From Sphingobium sp. (GTDB taxonomy: Bacteria; Pseudomonadota; Alphaproteobacteria; Sphingomonadales; Sphingomonadaceae), in assembly GCA_009360885.1 (NCBI GenBank), contig SPEL01000002.1, positions 620,001 to 684,000 on the forward strand: a stretch of DNA of 64,000 nt. Reading direction: 5' to 3'. Below the pieces are notes generated by a model. That model was given only the letters and a program-made list of their open reading frames with translations. It did no database searches and was not told the DNA's origin. How positions within the stretch are numbered: position 1 is the first letter of the stretch; every line of letters begins with the position of its first letter. The position numbers and the translations under genes are program-made. Shown here piece after piece: positions 49,156 through 58,970 of the stretch.

Positions 49156-50457
49156 ATGAAAATCACCATGATAGGTTCCGGTTATGTCGGTTTGGTCTCC
49201 GGCGCCTGTTTCGCGGATTTTGGTCATGACGTTATCTGTGTCGATAAGGATGAAAGCAAGATCGAGGCTTTGCTCGACGGTCGCATTCCTATTTTCGAAC
49301 CCGGCCTCGATCATCTTGTCGCCAGCAATGTCGCCGCCGGGCGCCTCAGCTTCACAACGAATCTGTCCGAAGGCGTAAAGGATGCCGACGCCGTGTTCAT
49401 CGCGGTTGGCACGCCTTCCCGCCGGGGCGATGGCCATGCGGATCTCAGCTACGTTTATGCAGCGGCCGAAGAAATCGCCCATGCAATTTCCGGCTTCACC
49501 GTCATCGTCGACAAGTCGACCGTTCCGGTCGGCACTGGTGATGAAGTAGAGCGCATCATCCGTGAGGCAAACCCGAACGCTGATTTCGCCGTTGTCTCCA
49601 ACCCAGAATTTCTGCGCGAAGGCGCAGCCATTGACGATTTCAAGCGCCCTGATCGCATCGTGATTGGCGGCGACGATGAACGCGCTCTGGAAGTGATGCG
49701 TCAGGTTTATCGCCCGCTGCACATCAACAAATCGCCAATTGTGGAAATGAGCCGCCGCGGCGCAGAGCTGACCAAATATGCGGCCAACGCCTTTCTTGCG
49801 GTCAAAATCACCTTCATCAACGAAATCGCTGATCTGTGCGAAAAAGTTGGCGCGGATGTGCAGGATGTTGCGCGCGGTATCGGGCTGGACAACCGTATCG
49901 GCAGCAAGTTCCTCCATGCTGGTCCCGGCTATGGCGGCTCCTGCTTCCCCAAAGATACGCTCGCGCTCCTCAAGACCGCACAGGATTACGAAGCCCCGCA
50001 GCGCATTGTCGAATCGGTCGTTTCCATCAACGATCAGCGCAAGCGCGCCATGGGCCGCAAGGTCATCGCGGCCTGTGGCGGCGATGTGCGCGACAAGACC
50101 ATCGCTATATTGGGCCTGACCTTCAAGCCCAATACCGATGACATGCGCGACAGCCCTGCAATCTCCGTCATCCAGACCTTGCAGGATGCTGGCGCAACCA
50201 TCCGCGCTTATGACCCGGAAGGCACGGAACAGGCAAAGAAGGTTCTGGACAACGTCATCTATTGCTCCAACGCCTATGAAGCAATGGAAGGGGCCGATGC
50301 CCTCGCTATTGTTACCGAATGGGATGCATTCCGCGCCCTTGACCTCGGCAAGGTAAAGTCCCTGCTGTCTCAGCCGATCCTGGTCGATCTGCGGAACATC
50401 TATCCCCGCGACATGGTAGAGCAGGCTGGCTTCTCTTACTCTGCCGTCGGACGCTGA
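49156..50457 (+). CDS. ugd: UDP-glucose 6-dehydrogenase
   Basis: This 433-residue enzyme oxidises UDP-glucose to UDP-glucuronate using two NAD molecules. The N-terminal Rossmann motif is GSGYVGLVSGACFA, and the catalytic cysteine is Cys263 in GPGYGGSCFPKD. The C-terminal UDP-binding domain starts near 315 (LGLTFKPNTDDMRDSP). It lies two bases before the epimerase gene, which would use its product. The order suggests a UDP-glucuronate or UDP-galacturonate supply for the same polymer. Confidence 0.96.
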   Translation: MKITMIGSGYVGLVSGACFADFGHDVICVDKDESKIEALLDGRIPIFEPGLDHLVASNVAAGRLSFTTNLSEGVKDADAVFIAVGTPSRRGDGHADLSYVYAAAEEIAHAISGFTVIVDKSTVPVGTGDEVERIIREANPNADFAVVSNPEFLREGAAIDDFKRPDRIVIGGDDERALEVMRQVYRPLHINKSPIVEMSRRGAELTKYAANAFLAVKITFINEIADLCEKVGADVQDVARGIGLDNRIGSKFLHAGPGYGGSCFPKDTLALLKTAQDYEAPQRIVESVVSINDQRKRAMGRKVIAACGGDVRDKTIAILGLTFKPNTDDMRDSPAISVIQTLQDAGATIRAYDPEGTEQAKKVLDNVIYCSNAYEAMEGADALAIVTEWDAFRALDLGKVKSLLSQPILVDLRNIYPRDMVEQAGFSYSAVGR

Positions 50458-50459
50458 AC

Positions 50460-51452
50460 ATGGCGGAACCGCAGCGTTCCCCCATATTGGTGACGGGTGT
50501 GGCCGGTTTTATCGGCCACGCTACGGCTCATCGTCTGCTGGAACGAGGGGAAACGGTCATTGGCGTCGATATCGTCAATGACTATTACGACCCTGCGCTG
50601 AAGGAAGCCCGCCTGTCGACCTTTAACGGCAGGCATTCTTTCTCCTTCCATCGGCTCGATGTCGCGGATGCGCAAGCTATTGCCGCGCTGGTAAAGGATA
50701 ATGGGGTGCAGCGGGTTATCCACCTCGCCGCGCAGGCAGGGGTGCGGTACAGCATCGACAACCCTTTCGCCTATGAGCATAGCAATCTGGCAGGCCATCT
50801 CTCCATTATGGAAGCCTGCCGCCATGCACCGGGCTTTGAACATTTGGTTTATGCCTCCTCCTCCTCCGTCTATGGCGAAAAGCCGATGGGCGGAGAAGGC
50901 TTTACCGAGGACGAACCAGCCACCAGCCCGGTATCCCTTTATGCCGCGACCAAGCGCAGTTGCGAACTGATGAGCCAGAGCTATGCAAAGCTTTATGGCT
51001 TTCCGCAGACTGGCCTGCGTTTCTTCACCGTCTACGGCCCTTGGGGTCGCCCTGACATGGCCTATTTCAGCTTCACCAATAAGATCATGGAAGGGAAGCC
51101 AATTGAGGTCTATGGTGAAGGCAAAATGGCCCGCGATTTCACTTATATCGATGATATTGTCGATGGCATTATCGGCTCGCTCGACAATGTTCCGGCGCAG
51201 GGTGAGCATCGCGTGCTGAACATAGGCGATAGCCATCCCGTCGGCCTGATGGAGATGATTGAAACGCTGGAAACCGCCATCGGGCATAAGGCCGAAAAGA
51301 TCATGCGCCCGATGCAGCCGGGGGACGTTACCGCAACCTATGCGGATGTTTCGAAACTGCACGCCATTTGCGGCTATAAGCCCAAAGTCATGCTGAGCGA
51401 AGGGCTGGAACGCTTTGCTGCTTGGTATAAGGATTTCTATCGCAAAGGCTAA
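50460..51452 (+). CDS. NAD-dependent epimerase, UDP-glucuronate 4-epimerase-like
   Basis: This 330-residue extended SDR has the dinucleotide motif TGVAGFIGHATA near residue 12, the NDYYDPALKEARL region and HLAAQAGVRYSIDNP. Catalytic Tyr161 and Lys165 sit in the YAATK motif, with SSSSVYGE before it. These segments match the UDP-glucuronate 4-epimerase group more than dTDP-glucose dehydratases. Following ugd by two bases supports conversion of UDP-glucuronate to UDP-galacturonate. Downstream lies a double palindrome and then a terminator. Confidence 0.88.
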   Translation: MAEPQRSPILVTGVAGFIGHATAHRLLERGETVIGVDIVNDYYDPALKEARLSTFNGRHSFSFHRLDVADAQAIAALVKDNGVQRVIHLAAQAGVRYSIDNPFAYEHSNLAGHLSIMEACRHAPGFEHLVYASSSSVYGEKPMGGEGFTEDEPATSPVSLYAATKRSCELMSQSYAKLYGFPQTGLRFFTVYGPWGRPDMAYFSFTNKIMEGKPIEVYGEGKMARDFTYIDDIVDGIIGSLDNVPAQGEHRVLNIGDSHPVGLMEMIETLETAIGHKAEKIMRPMQPGDVTATYADVSKLHAICGYKPKVMLSEGLERFAAWYKDFYRKG

Positions 51453-51453
51453 G

Positions 51454-51552
51454 GCGTTTTCTAATCAGGTGGCATCACCTAATGACTCGGAAAACGCGGC
51501 AAACCAAAACTGAGAGCGGTTTTCCTGATCTAGATTTATCGGAAACTGCTCT
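51454..51552. repeat. Pair of REP-like palindromes after the epimerase gene
   Basis: Two hairpins lie directly after the stop. The first has arms GCGTTTTC / GAAAACGC (51454-51461 and 51490-51497) with an inner AGGTG / CACCT. The second is an imperfect palindrome from AGAGC (51513) to GCTCT (51552). Both resemble short palindromic intergenic repeats of alphaproteobacteria. Confidence 0.6.
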
Positions 51553-51563
51553 AAGAAATGAAG

Positions 51564-51606
51564 GCGGCACCAAGGTCATAAGGACACGGTGCCGCTTATC
51601 TTTTTT
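51564..51606 (+). terminator. Terminator of the ugd-epimerase unit
   Basis: GCGGCACC (51564-51571) and GGTGCCGC (51588-51595) form a perfect eight-base stem, followed by TTATCTTTTTT. It lies just before the convergent thiE stop. Confidence 0.8.
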
Positions 51607-51611
51607 CTGGC

Positions 51612-52313
51612 TTACTCCTTAGGGCGGGCAAGCAGTCTGGCAAATTCCTGAACAGCAGCATCAGGCCCCTGAGGGTGGCCCCAGACCGCCCCACTCACTG
51701 CCAGAAAATCCGCCCCTGCATCAATAAGCGGCTGCGCATTATCCACCGTGATGCCACCAATCGCGACACAGGGAAGCTCAAACAAAGTCGTCCACCAGCT
51801 TAATATGGATGGCTCTGGCTGATGCTGGGTTTCCTTTGTCGCCGTCGGGTAAAAAGCGCCAAAAGCCACATAATCAGCACCCGCCTCTCCGGCCTCCATC
51901 GCAAGATGGCGGCTGTCATGACAGGTAATGCCGATTTGCGCCGTCGGGCCAAGCAAAGCTCTTGCCGCCCGCGCATCACCATCCCCCTGCCCTAGATGTA
52001 CGCCATCAGCATCCAGACGCTTCGCCAGTTCCATGCTATCGTTGATGATGAAGGCGACATCATGGTCGGCGCAAATACGCTGCATAGGCTCAGCCGCGCG
52101 CGCAATGGCATCCTCATCAATGCCCTTTAACCGCAATTGAAATGCTGCGACCGATCCGCCGTCAAAGGCGGCCTTCAACCTGTCCGTAAAGGTCGCATCA
52201 ACGGATGCAGGCGAGATCAGATAAAGCTGGCAAGGCGGGCGCCTTACATCCCGTTCAAAGCGGGTCGCAAAATCAGGGTCTAGTTTCAGTTCGTCATCGG
52301 TAAAATCGGTCAT
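51612..52313 (-). CDS. thiE: Thiamine phosphate synthase
   Basis: ThiE joins the pyrimidine and thiazole halves to give thiamine monophosphate. The 233-residue TIM-barrel protein has the substrate-binding FIINDSMELAKRLDADGVHLGQ, VAFGAFYPTATKE and the phosphate-binding VAIGGITVDNAQPLI at the C-terminus (given in parts). The N-terminal 25 residues are an acidic extension. It stands alone, with a terminator upstream separating it from fda and none after it. Confidence 0.92.
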   Translation of the reverse strand: MTDFTDDELKLDPDFATRFERDVRRPPCQLYLISPASVDATFTDRLKAAFDGGSVAAFQLRLKGIDEDAIARAAEPMQRICADHDVAFIINDSMELAKRLDADGVHLGQGDGDARAARALLGPTAQIGITCHDSRHLAMEAGEAGADYVAFGAFYPTATKETQHQPEPSILSWWTTLFELPCVAIGGITVDNAQPLIDAGADFLAVSGAVWGHPQGPDAAVQEFARLLARPKE

Positions 52314-52374
52314 GCGCCTTCATAATCCGTGCGCCAATAATAGGCTAGCACAGAAATGGCCGATGAGCAGGCAC

Positions 52375-52405
52375 AAAAAAGGCGGGGCAACTCATGCCAC
52401 CCCGC
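52375..52405 (-). terminator. fda terminator
   Basis: GGCGGGG and CCCCGCC (52381-52387 and 52399-52405) form a seven-base GC stem. On the minus strand it is followed by six T, between the fda stop and the thiE start. Confidence 0.85.
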
Positions 52406-52432
52406 CCCTTTCTAATCATTCATGCAGACAAA

Positions 52433-53326
52433 TCAGGCCTTCGTCGTCGATGCCTGATAGATGGCGTCAATTGCGCTGGCCAGAGAGGCGTCAAATTCTT
52501 CATCGCTCATGCCATAACGCAAATCTTCGAGCAAAGCGCGGCTGAAGCTGGCGATAATGCCTTCATTTTTCGCGAGTTCAACGCAGGCTTCGGGACGCTT
52601 GAAACCGCCCGACAGCGCAACAACGCGCAATACGCGCGGATGTGCAATCAAAGGTGCGAACAGGCCAGATTTAGCAGGCAGGGAGAGCTTCAGCATCACC
52701 TTGTCATCGCCGGTCATCGCGTCCAGTTCCTTGAGGATTTCTTCCATCAGAATCTGGTCGGCTTCAGCGCGCTCGGCGCTCTTGATGTTCACTTCCGGCT
52801 CGATAATCGGCATCAGGCCAGCGGCGATGATCTGCTTACCCACTTCAAACTGCTGCTTCACAACAGCAGCGATGCCTTCGCGGTTGGCAAGGTTGACAAC
52901 CGAACGCTCCTTAGTGCCGAATACGCCGAGCCCCTTAGCGCGGGCAAGCAGAGCGTCGAGTTCCGGCATGGGCTTCATCAGTTGCACGCCATTGGCCTCG
53001 TCCTCAAGGCCCTTATCAACCTTGATAAAGGGCACTACGCCGCGCTCAATCAGCGCCTGCGGGGTCGGCTTACCATCAACCAGACCATCCATCGTGCGTT
53101 CGAACAATATTGCGCCAATCACCTTGTCGCCGGTGAAAGCAGGCGATGTGATGATACGGCTGCGCATCTGGTGGATCAGGCCGAACATTTCTTCTTCGGT
53201 AGACCATGCATCATCTTCAACGCCATAGCCTTTGAGCGCCTTGGGCGTGGAACCGCCACTCTGGTCCAGCGCCGCGATAAAGCCGTTACCGCTGGCAATC
53301 TTCTCGTTCATTTCAGCAAAATTCAT
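52433..53326 (-). CDS. fda: Class I fructose-bisphosphate aldolase
   Basis: This 297-residue aldolase cleaves fructose-1,6-bisphosphate by a Schiff-base mechanism. The N-terminal GFIAALDQSGGSTPKALKGYG is the signature of the bacterial class I type. The candidate Schiff-base region is VMLKLSLP, and the late FSRALLEDLRYGMSDEEFD is family-typical. It lies downstream of pgk with its own terminator, next to tkt-gap-pgk, forming a glycolysis and pentose-phosphate block. Confidence 0.93.
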   Translation of the reverse strand: MNFAEMNEKIASGNGFIAALDQSGGSTPKALKGYGVEDDAWSTEEEMFGLIHQMRSRIITSPAFTGDKVIGAILFERTMDGLVDGKPTPQALIERGVVPFIKVDKGLEDEANGVQLMKPMPELDALLARAKGLGVFGTKERSVVNLANREGIAAVVKQQFEVGKQIIAAGLMPIIEPEVNIKSAERAEADQILMEEILKELDAMTGDDKVMLKLSLPAKSGLFAPLIAHPRVLRVVALSGGFKRPEACVELAKNEGIIASFSRALLEDLRYGMSDEEFDASLASAIDAIYQASTTKA

Positions 53327-53544
53327 GAAATCGTCCTTTTCTGCACCAAAGGATAATGATCCGTTGTGATTTCAATCAGATGACCTTCTGTCCATCTGGA
53401 AATCACGGTTAACAAGCAACGGGAGAAGTCGTTTCATATGAAGCCACTTCTGGAAGCAACATGGAGCGACCTAGCCCATGCTGCGGCATCACTCAATGCC
53501 GCAATGCAACAAAGAAGGTTAACAGCGCACCCGTGCATAAAAGA

Positions 53545-53571
53545 AGGAGCTGGCTTTTGGTTCCAGCTCCT
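53545..53571 (-). terminator. pgk terminator
   Basis: AGGAGCTGG and CCAGCTCCT (53545-53553 and 53563-53571) form a perfect nine-base stem. On the minus strand TTCTTTTATG follows, just after the pgk stop. Confidence 0.8.
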
Positions 53572-53579
53572 CCTCTTTC

Positions 53580-54770
53580 TTATGCCATTAAGGCGGCAAC
53601 ACCGGGCAGGGCCTTGCCCTCCATCCATTCCAGAAACGCGCCGCCAGCGGTTGAGACAAAGCTGAAATCCGCCGCCGCGCCAGCATGGTTGAGGGCCGCC
53701 ACCGTATCCCCGCCGCCAGCGACAGAAACAAGCGAGCCTTCCTTCGTCAGCGCCGCCGCGGTTTTGGCGAGGGCAACCGTTGCCGCATCAAAAGGCGCGA
53801 TTTCAAAGGCACCCAGCGGGCCGTTCCACACCAATGTGCGGCAAGTCTTGAGAGCATCCGCCAGTGCTTCGACCGCAGCCGGGCCAACATCTAAAATCAT
53901 CTCATCGGCCGCGACTTCATGCACATTACAGGTCCGCAGCGATGCCGGATTGGCGGCAAATTCCTTCGCCACCACCACATCATAAGGCAGATGAATGGTG
54001 CAACCGGCCTCGTCTGCGCGATCCATGATCTTTTCAGCGGTATCCGCGAGATCATGCTCACACAGCGATTTGCCAACATCGACGCCCCGCGCAGCAAGGA
54101 AAGTATTGGCCATGCCGCCACCGATGATGAGGTGATCCACCTTCGTTACCAGATTATTGAGAACATCTAGCTTGGTAGAGACTTTCGCCCCGCCAACGAC
54201 GGCTGCCACTGGCTTGACCGGCGCGCCAAGGGCGGCTTGCAACGCATCCAGCTCCTTTTCCATCGAACGGCCAGCGAAAGAAGGCAGCTTATGTGCCAGC
54301 CCTTCGGTGGAGGCATGGGCCCGGTGCGCCGCAGAAAAGGCGTCATTCACATAAAGATCACCCAGAGCAGCGAAACGATCGACCACTGCCGGATCATTTT
54401 TTTCTTCACCGCCAAAGAAACGGGTATTTTCAAGGAGAGCGATATCACCGGGCCGGAGGGAGGCAACAGCCTGCGCATCGCCCTCCCAGTCAATATAACG
54501 GACCGGACGGCCCAACACGCCAGACAATGGCTCTGCAATCTGCTGCAAGGACAACTCTGCGCTCGGCTGTCCTTTGGGACGACCGAAATGTGCGAGGATC
54601 AACACCTTTGCCCCGCGATCAGACAATTCATTAACGGTCGGCATAGCAGCACGCAGCCGGGTATCATCACTGACTATGCCATTTTGCATCGGCACATTCA
54701 GATCTTCGCGTACCAGCACGGCTTTGCCGCTGATGTCGCCCATGTCATCCAGCGTTTTGAATGCCTTCAT
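53580..54770 (-). CDS. pgk: Phosphoglycerate kinase
   Basis: This 396-residue enzyme transfers phosphate between 1,3-bisphosphoglycerate and ADP. It has the N-terminal [13 protein letters not shown], the hinge with [12 protein letters not shown] and the nucleotide-binding GGGDTVAAL near residue 350. The length is standard. It follows gap by 80 bp, and a strong hairpin sits in that gap. Confidence 0.96.
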   Translation of the reverse strand: MKAFKTLDDMGDISGKAVLVREDLNVPMQNGIVSDDTRLRAAMPTVNELSDRGAKVLILAHFGRPKGQPSAELSLQQIAEPLSGVLGRPVRYIDWEGDAQAVASLRPGDIALLENTRFFGGEEKNDPAVVDRFAALGDLYVNDAFSAAHRAHASTEGLAHKLPSFAGRSMEKELDALQAALGAPVKPVAAVVGGAKVSTKLDVLNNLVTKVDHLIIGGGMANTFLAARGVDVGKSLCEHDLADTAEKIMDRADEAGCTIHLPYDVVVAKEFAANPASLRTCNVHEVAADEMILDVGPAAVEALADALKTCRTLVWNGPLGAFEIAPFDAATVALAKTAAALTKEGSLVSVAGGGDTVAALNHAGAAADFSFVSTAGGAFLEWMEGKALPGVAALMA

Positions 54771-54800
54771 ATCGCTATTCCCTCACTCTGCCATTCACGC

Positions 54801-54834
54801 AAAACCGCCCGCCAGTCCGAAGACAGGCGGGCGG
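54801..54834 (-). terminator. Hairpin between gap and pgk
   Basis: CCGCCCGCC and GGCGGGCGG (54805-54813 and 54826-54834) form a nine-base GC stem. The minus strand continues with TTTTGCG. With only four T it may act as a partial terminator or a processing site that lowers pgk relative to gap. Confidence 0.55.
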
Positions 54835-54850
54835 CGCTCAGTTCCGTCTA

Positions 54851-55861
54851 TCAGAGCAGGCCTGCAACCACACCGGTCGTATCGACCATGCGGTTGGAGA
54901 AGCCCCATTCATTGTCATACCAGCTCAGCACACGAACCAGCTTGCCATCGATCACTGCGGTTTCGAGGCTGTCGATGGTAGAGCTGCGCGGATCACCATT
55001 ATAATCAATGGATACCAAAGGCTCATCCGAGTAGCCAAGAACACCCTTGAGCGGACCGGATTCAGACGCTGCCTTCAACAGGCTGTTGACTTCTTCCACC
55101 GTCGTCGGGCGCTTCGGCAGGAACTTCAGGTCAACGACCGACACATTCGGGGTAGGTACGCGGATGGAGGAACCATCGAGCTTACCCTTCAGTTCCGGCA
55201 GAACCTCACCCACAGCGCGGGCAGCGCCGGTGGTCGTCGGGATCATCGAAAGCGCAGCAGCGCGGGCGCGGCGCATATCCTTGTGAATCTGATCCAGCGT
55301 GTTCTGGTCGTTGGTGTAGCTATGCACCGTGGTCATGAAACCGCTGTCGATACCGATGGCATCGTTCAGCACCTTCGCCAGCGGGGCAAGGCAGTTGGTG
55401 GTGCAGCTCGCGTTGGAAATGACAATGTCATCCTTGGTGAGCTGGTCATGGTTGACGCCGAACACAACAGTGCGGTCAACATTGGTGCCGGGCGCGGAAA
55501 TGATAACGCGCTTTGCACCAGCCGTCAGATGCGCGCTGGCCTTTTCCTTACTGGCGAAAATGCCGGTGCATTCAAGGGCAATATCAACACCATGTTTTGC
55601 ATGGGGAAGATTGGCCGGGTCACGTTCCGCAGTAACGGCAATGCGCTTGCCATTGATGATGATTGCATCGCCATCAACGCTAACTTCACCAGCGAAATTG
55701 CCATGCACGCTGTCCCGCTTGAACAGCAGAGCGTTGCTGTTCACATCACCCAGATCGTTAATCGCTACCAGTTCAAGATCATGATCGGTGCGCTGAAGAA
55801 TCGCGCGCGCAACCATGCGGCCAATACGCCCAAAACCGTTAATTGCTACTTTGACAGCCAC
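54851..55861 (-). CDS. gap: Glyceraldehyde-3-phosphate dehydrogenase, type I
   Basis: This 336-residue enzyme oxidises glyceraldehyde-3-phosphate with NAD(P). The Rossmann start [10 protein letters not shown] and the catalytic Cys153 in [12 protein letters not shown] are present, together with the later [12 protein letters not shown] and the C-terminal [12 protein letters not shown]. It lies between tkt and pgk, as in many alphaproteobacteria. Confidence 0.97.
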   Translation of the reverse strand: MAVKVAINGFGRIGRMVARAILQRTDHDLELVAINDLGDVNSNALLFKRDSVHGNFAGEVSVDGDAIIINGKRIAVTAERDPANLPHAKHGVDIALECTGIFASKEKASAHLTAGAKRVIISAPGTNVDRTVVFGVNHDQLTKDDIVISNASCTTNCLAPLAKVLNDAIGIDSGFMTTVHSYTNDQNTLDQIHKDMRRARAAALSMIPTTTGAARAVGEVLPELKGKLDGSSIRVPTPNVSVVDLKFLPKRPTTVEEVNSLLKAASESGPLKGVLGYSDEPLVSIDYNGDPRSSTIDSLETAVIDGKLVRVLSWYDNEWGFSNRMVDTTGVVAGLL

Positions 55862-55878
55862 TGCACTAGCCTCCTGTT

Positions 55879-57843
55879 TTACTTCAATGCCGCGATGATT
55901 TGCGGCGCAATTTTTTCAGCCGTCAGGCCGAAAGCATCATAAAGCGCATCTATTGGGGCAGACGCGCCGAAATGGTCGATACCGAAACGCAGACCGTCTG
56001 TGCCGGTAATGCGTTCCCAACCGAAAGTGACGCCCGCCTCAACCGAAGCGATCAGCGCATCGGCAGGCAGAATATCGGCGCGATAGGCCGCATCCTGCGC
56101 AAGGAAGCGCGACATGCTGGGCATGGAAACAACGTCCGCGCCAATGCCAGCGGCCTCCAGCTTTTCTGCCGTCGCAACCGCGATTTCGACCTCAGACCCA
56201 GTCGCAACCAGCACAACCTTGCGGTCTGCCGTCGCAGCGCGCAGGCGATAACCGCCCTTAGCACTGAGGTTGTCGGTGGCCTCCAACCGCAATTGCGGCA
56301 GATTCTGGCGCGTCAGGGCCAGCACCGACGGCGTTTCCGCATTTTCCAGCGCGAGCTGCCAGCATTCGGCGGTTTCCACCACATCGGCAGGGCGGAACAC
56401 CTCCAGATTCGGGATCATCCGCATCGACATGATATGCTCGATCGGCTGATGGGTCGGGCCATCTTCGCCAAGACCGATGCTGTCATGCGTCAATACATAG
56501 ATGACGCGCTGGCGCTGCAAAGCCGACATACGAATGGCATTGCGGCAATAATCGCTGAATACGAGGAAGGTGCCGCCATAAGGCACCACGCCACCATGCA
56601 GCGCCATGCCGTTCATCGCAGCAGCCATGCCGAATTCGCGAATGCCATAATAGACATAGCGCCCCGCATAATCGTCCTTGGTAAAGGGCGTGGTCGCCTT
56701 CGTCTTGGTGTTGTTAGAGCCGGTCAGGTCAGCCGAACCACCTACCATCGCCGGGATGGTTTCGGTGAGTGGCCCCAACGCCATTTCGCTGGCCTTGCGG
56801 GTGGCGACCTTTTGCGGGTTGGCAATCAACCCATCGATAAATGCCTTTGTGGGCGTGGCGGCATCAATTTTGCCCGCCATCTGCGCCTCAAATTCACCCT
56901 TGCGCGGGGAGGCACCGAGACGCGCTTCCCACTCTGCACGAACGGAGGCGCCGCGCGCACCGGCCTTTTCCCATTCGGCCCTGATATCGGCAGGAATTTC
57001 AAACGGCGCATGGTCCCAGCCCAAAACAGCGCGGGCGGCGGTGATTTCGTCTGCCCCCAAAGGCGCGCCATGCACATTATGGGTGCCTTGCTTATTGGGC
57101 GAACCCTTGCCGATGATGGTGCGGCAGGAGACCAGCGACGGGCGTGGGTCAGCCGCCGCTTCGCCCAATGCCCGACGAATATCAGCAAAGTCATGCCCAT
57201 CGCATTCCACGATATGCCAGCCGGATGCCCGGTAACGCGCAGGAATATCCTCTACGGAAGAAAGCGACACATCGCCATCAATGGTGATGTTGTTATTGTC
57301 CCACAGCACATTGAGGCGGCCAAGGCCCAGCGTACCAGCAAGGCCAACGGCTTCATGGTTGATGCCTTCCATCAGGCAGCCATCGCCTGCGATCACCCAT
57401 GTGCGGTGATCGACCAGATCGTCACCATAAACGCCATTGAGGTGCCGTTCGGCCATCGCCATACCGACTGCCATCGCAAAGCCCTGCCCCAATGGGCCGG
57501 TGGTGCATTCCACGCCGGGAAGTTCAAAATTCTCCGGGTGGCCTGCGCATACGCTATGCAATTGGCGGAAATTACGAATGTCGTCGATGGTCGGCTGCTC
57601 ATAGCCCGTCAGGTGCAGCAGCGCATAAATCAGCATCGAACCATGGCCCGCCGACAGCACGAAACGGTCACGATCGGCCCAATCCGGCGCGCTAGCATCA
57701 AATTTCAGATAATCCCTGAACAGCACGGTTGCCACATCGGCCATGCCCATCGGCATACCGGGGTGGCCGCTATTAGCGGCCTGAACCGCATCCATGGCCA
57801 GCGCCCGAATCGCATTAGCCAGTGTTTGTTCGGCGACAGTCAT
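55879..57843 (-). CDS. tkt: Transketolase
   Basis: This 654-residue thiamine diphosphate enzyme exchanges two-carbon units in the pentose phosphate pathway. The cofactor motif [22 protein letters not shown] (in parts) with the closing NNNIT is near residue 155. The [18 protein letters not shown] segment and the C-terminal TGSEVEIA segment follow. It heads the tkt-gap-pgk series, with 17 bp to gap, so these are probably co-transcribed. Confidence 0.96.
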   Translation of the reverse strand: MTVAEQTLANAIRALAMDAVQAANSGHPGMPMGMADVATVLFRDYLKFDASAPDWADRDRFVLSAGHGSMLIYALLHLTGYEQPTIDDIRNFRQLHSVCAGHPENFELPGVECTTGPLGQGFAMAVGMAMAERHLNGVYGDDLVDHRTWVIAGDGCLMEGINHEAVGLAGTLGLGRLNVLWDNNNITIDGDVSLSSVEDIPARYRASGWHIVECDGHDFADIRRALGEAAADPRPSLVSCRTIIGKGSPNKQGTHNVHGAPLGADEITAARAVLGWDHAPFEIPADIRAEWEKAGARGASVRAEWEARLGASPRKGEFEAQMAGKIDAATPTKAFIDGLIANPQKVATRKASEMALGPLTETIPAMVGGSADLTGSNNTKTKATTPFTKDDYAGRYVYYGIREFGMAAAMNGMALHGGVVPYGGTFLVFSDYCRNAIRMSALQRQRVIYVLTHDSIGLGEDGPTHQPIEHIMSMRMIPNLEVFRPADVVETAECWQLALENAETPSVLALTRQNLPQLRLEATDNLSAKGGYRLRAATADRKVVLVATGSEVEIAVATAEKLEAAGIGADVVSMPSMSRFLAQDAAYRADILPADALIASVEAGVTFGWERITGTDGLRFGIDHFGASAPIDALYDAFGLTAEKIAPQIIAALK

Positions 57844-58077
57844 GGGGCAGAGACTTCCATTCTTTCAAATTGATCCGCACGAAACCCAAGCACATGCATG
57901 AGTCGATATATGTGCAGTCCATTTGTCGTGCCATGCACGCGGCGTCAACCGCGGGGAGGGCCCTGTCATCACATATTCTGAATATTATGGCGTAAAACTG
58001 TCACATATTCCTGTTGCAGAGGGCATCATCCCCCCTCCCATCTATACGGCCCGAACCGAACTTGCTATGCAGCCCCC

Positions 58078-58326
58078 ATGCCTAGCCCCGCTTTGTTGCC
58101 CAATTTGTTGAACGCCGTTAATCGTCTGGATCAGGCGATTAGTCGCGCGGAAACCACCTTAGACGCCGCCGAAAAGCGTGCGAAATCAAACCGCAAACAG
58201 CGTGATACGCTGCTGACTGAGGTGATGACCGAAATTGATGATCTGTTTTCTGCGCTAAAGCCAGATGAGACAGACGAATCCCCGGCACAACAGGCCGAAC
58301 AGAAACAGGAAGAAGGGCATGGCTGA
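58078..58326 (+). CDS. Hypothetical coiled-coil protein upstream of zapA
   Basis: This 82-residue charged protein is largely helical. The region from about 12 to 62 (LDQAISRAETTLDAAEKRAKSN in parts) has heptad-like spacing, and the end is acidic and Gln-rich. Homologues of this size sit directly before zapA in related bacteria, but I cannot assign a domain. The stop overlaps the zapA start by eight bases, so the two are translated together and may act in cell division. Confidence 0.65.
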   Translation: MPSPALLPNLLNAVNRLDQAISRAETTLDAAEKRAKSNRKQRDTLLTEVMTEIDDLFSALKPDETDESPAQQAEQKQEEGHG

Positions 58327-58762
58327 AGTCACGCTGACCATAAGCGGACGCCAGTATAATCTGCATTGCGGAGATGGTGATGAAAATCATCTTTTCCACC
58401 TTGCGGAACTGGTCGAAGAAAAAGCGGCCATGGCGCGGAATGCCACCCCCGGCCTGACCGAAGTGCGCCAATTGCTGTTCGCCGCCCTTTTTCTGGCGGA
58501 TGAGCTTCATGATTTGCGTACACAGCCACAGAAAAGCGTTGATACTACCCCTTCCCGTCCTTCGGCGGATATCATCGCGGCGCTGACCGCACAGGCAGAG
58601 GAAAGTGCCCGCGCCCGCATCAGCGCAGAAATAGCTGAACTGGAAGAGCGCGCCCGGATACAGGCCGAAACAGAGCAGGCGATGGCCGAGCAGATTAATC
58701 ATCTGACAAATCGTATCGATGCACTCACAGACAGGCTTGCAGGAAGCATTGCTCCCGCCTAA
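58319..58762 (+). CDS. zapA: Cell division protein ZapA
   Basis: ZapA stabilises FtsZ protofilaments at the division site. The 147-residue protein has the N-terminal beta region AEVTLTISGRQYNLHCGDGDENHLFHLAELVEEKA (in parts) and a C-terminal coiled coil from about 80 to 140. The ATG at 58319 is the natural start. A longer frame begins at 58265 but reads basic, non-conserved residues. It is followed by 6S RNA and fau, the usual alphaproteobacterial order. Confidence 0.9.
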   Translation: MAEVTLTISGRQYNLHCGDGDENHLFHLAELVEEKAAMARNATPGLTEVRQLLFAALFLADELHDLRTQPQKSVDTTPSRPSADIIAALTAQAEESARARISAEIAELEERARIQAETEQAMAEQINHLTNRIDALTDRLAGSIAPA

Positions 58763-58770
58763 ATAGAAGG

Positions 58771-58937
58771 CGGCGGGTACTGCCCGGCACGAGCTGAAGC
58801 GAACATCCCTGAGGCGATAAACACATCCAAGGGGACTGTCCCTGCCCGGGTCCTGGCCCGGTGCATATGGTTCCCACCTGACGTTAGGCGTCAGAGGATA
58901 TTCCGGCAAACGACCACGGCGGTCCCGCCACCCGCCG
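58771..58937 (+). ncRNA. ssrS: 6S RNA
   Basis: The 208-bp gap between zapA and fau contains a sequence with the 6S RNA layout. A terminal stem CGGCGGGT / ACCCGCCG (58771-58778 and 58930-58937) closes it. Inside are GAGCTGAAGCGAACATCCCTGAGG and the CAAGGGGACTGTCCCTG-type segment of alphaproteobacterial 6S RNAs (read in parts). 6S RNA binds the housekeeping sigma-70 RNA polymerase and lowers transcription in stationary phase. The ends are estimated from the stem. Confidence 0.78.
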
Positions 58938-58970
58938 TTCCCCTTTCATCCATAAGGACACCCCTCCCCC

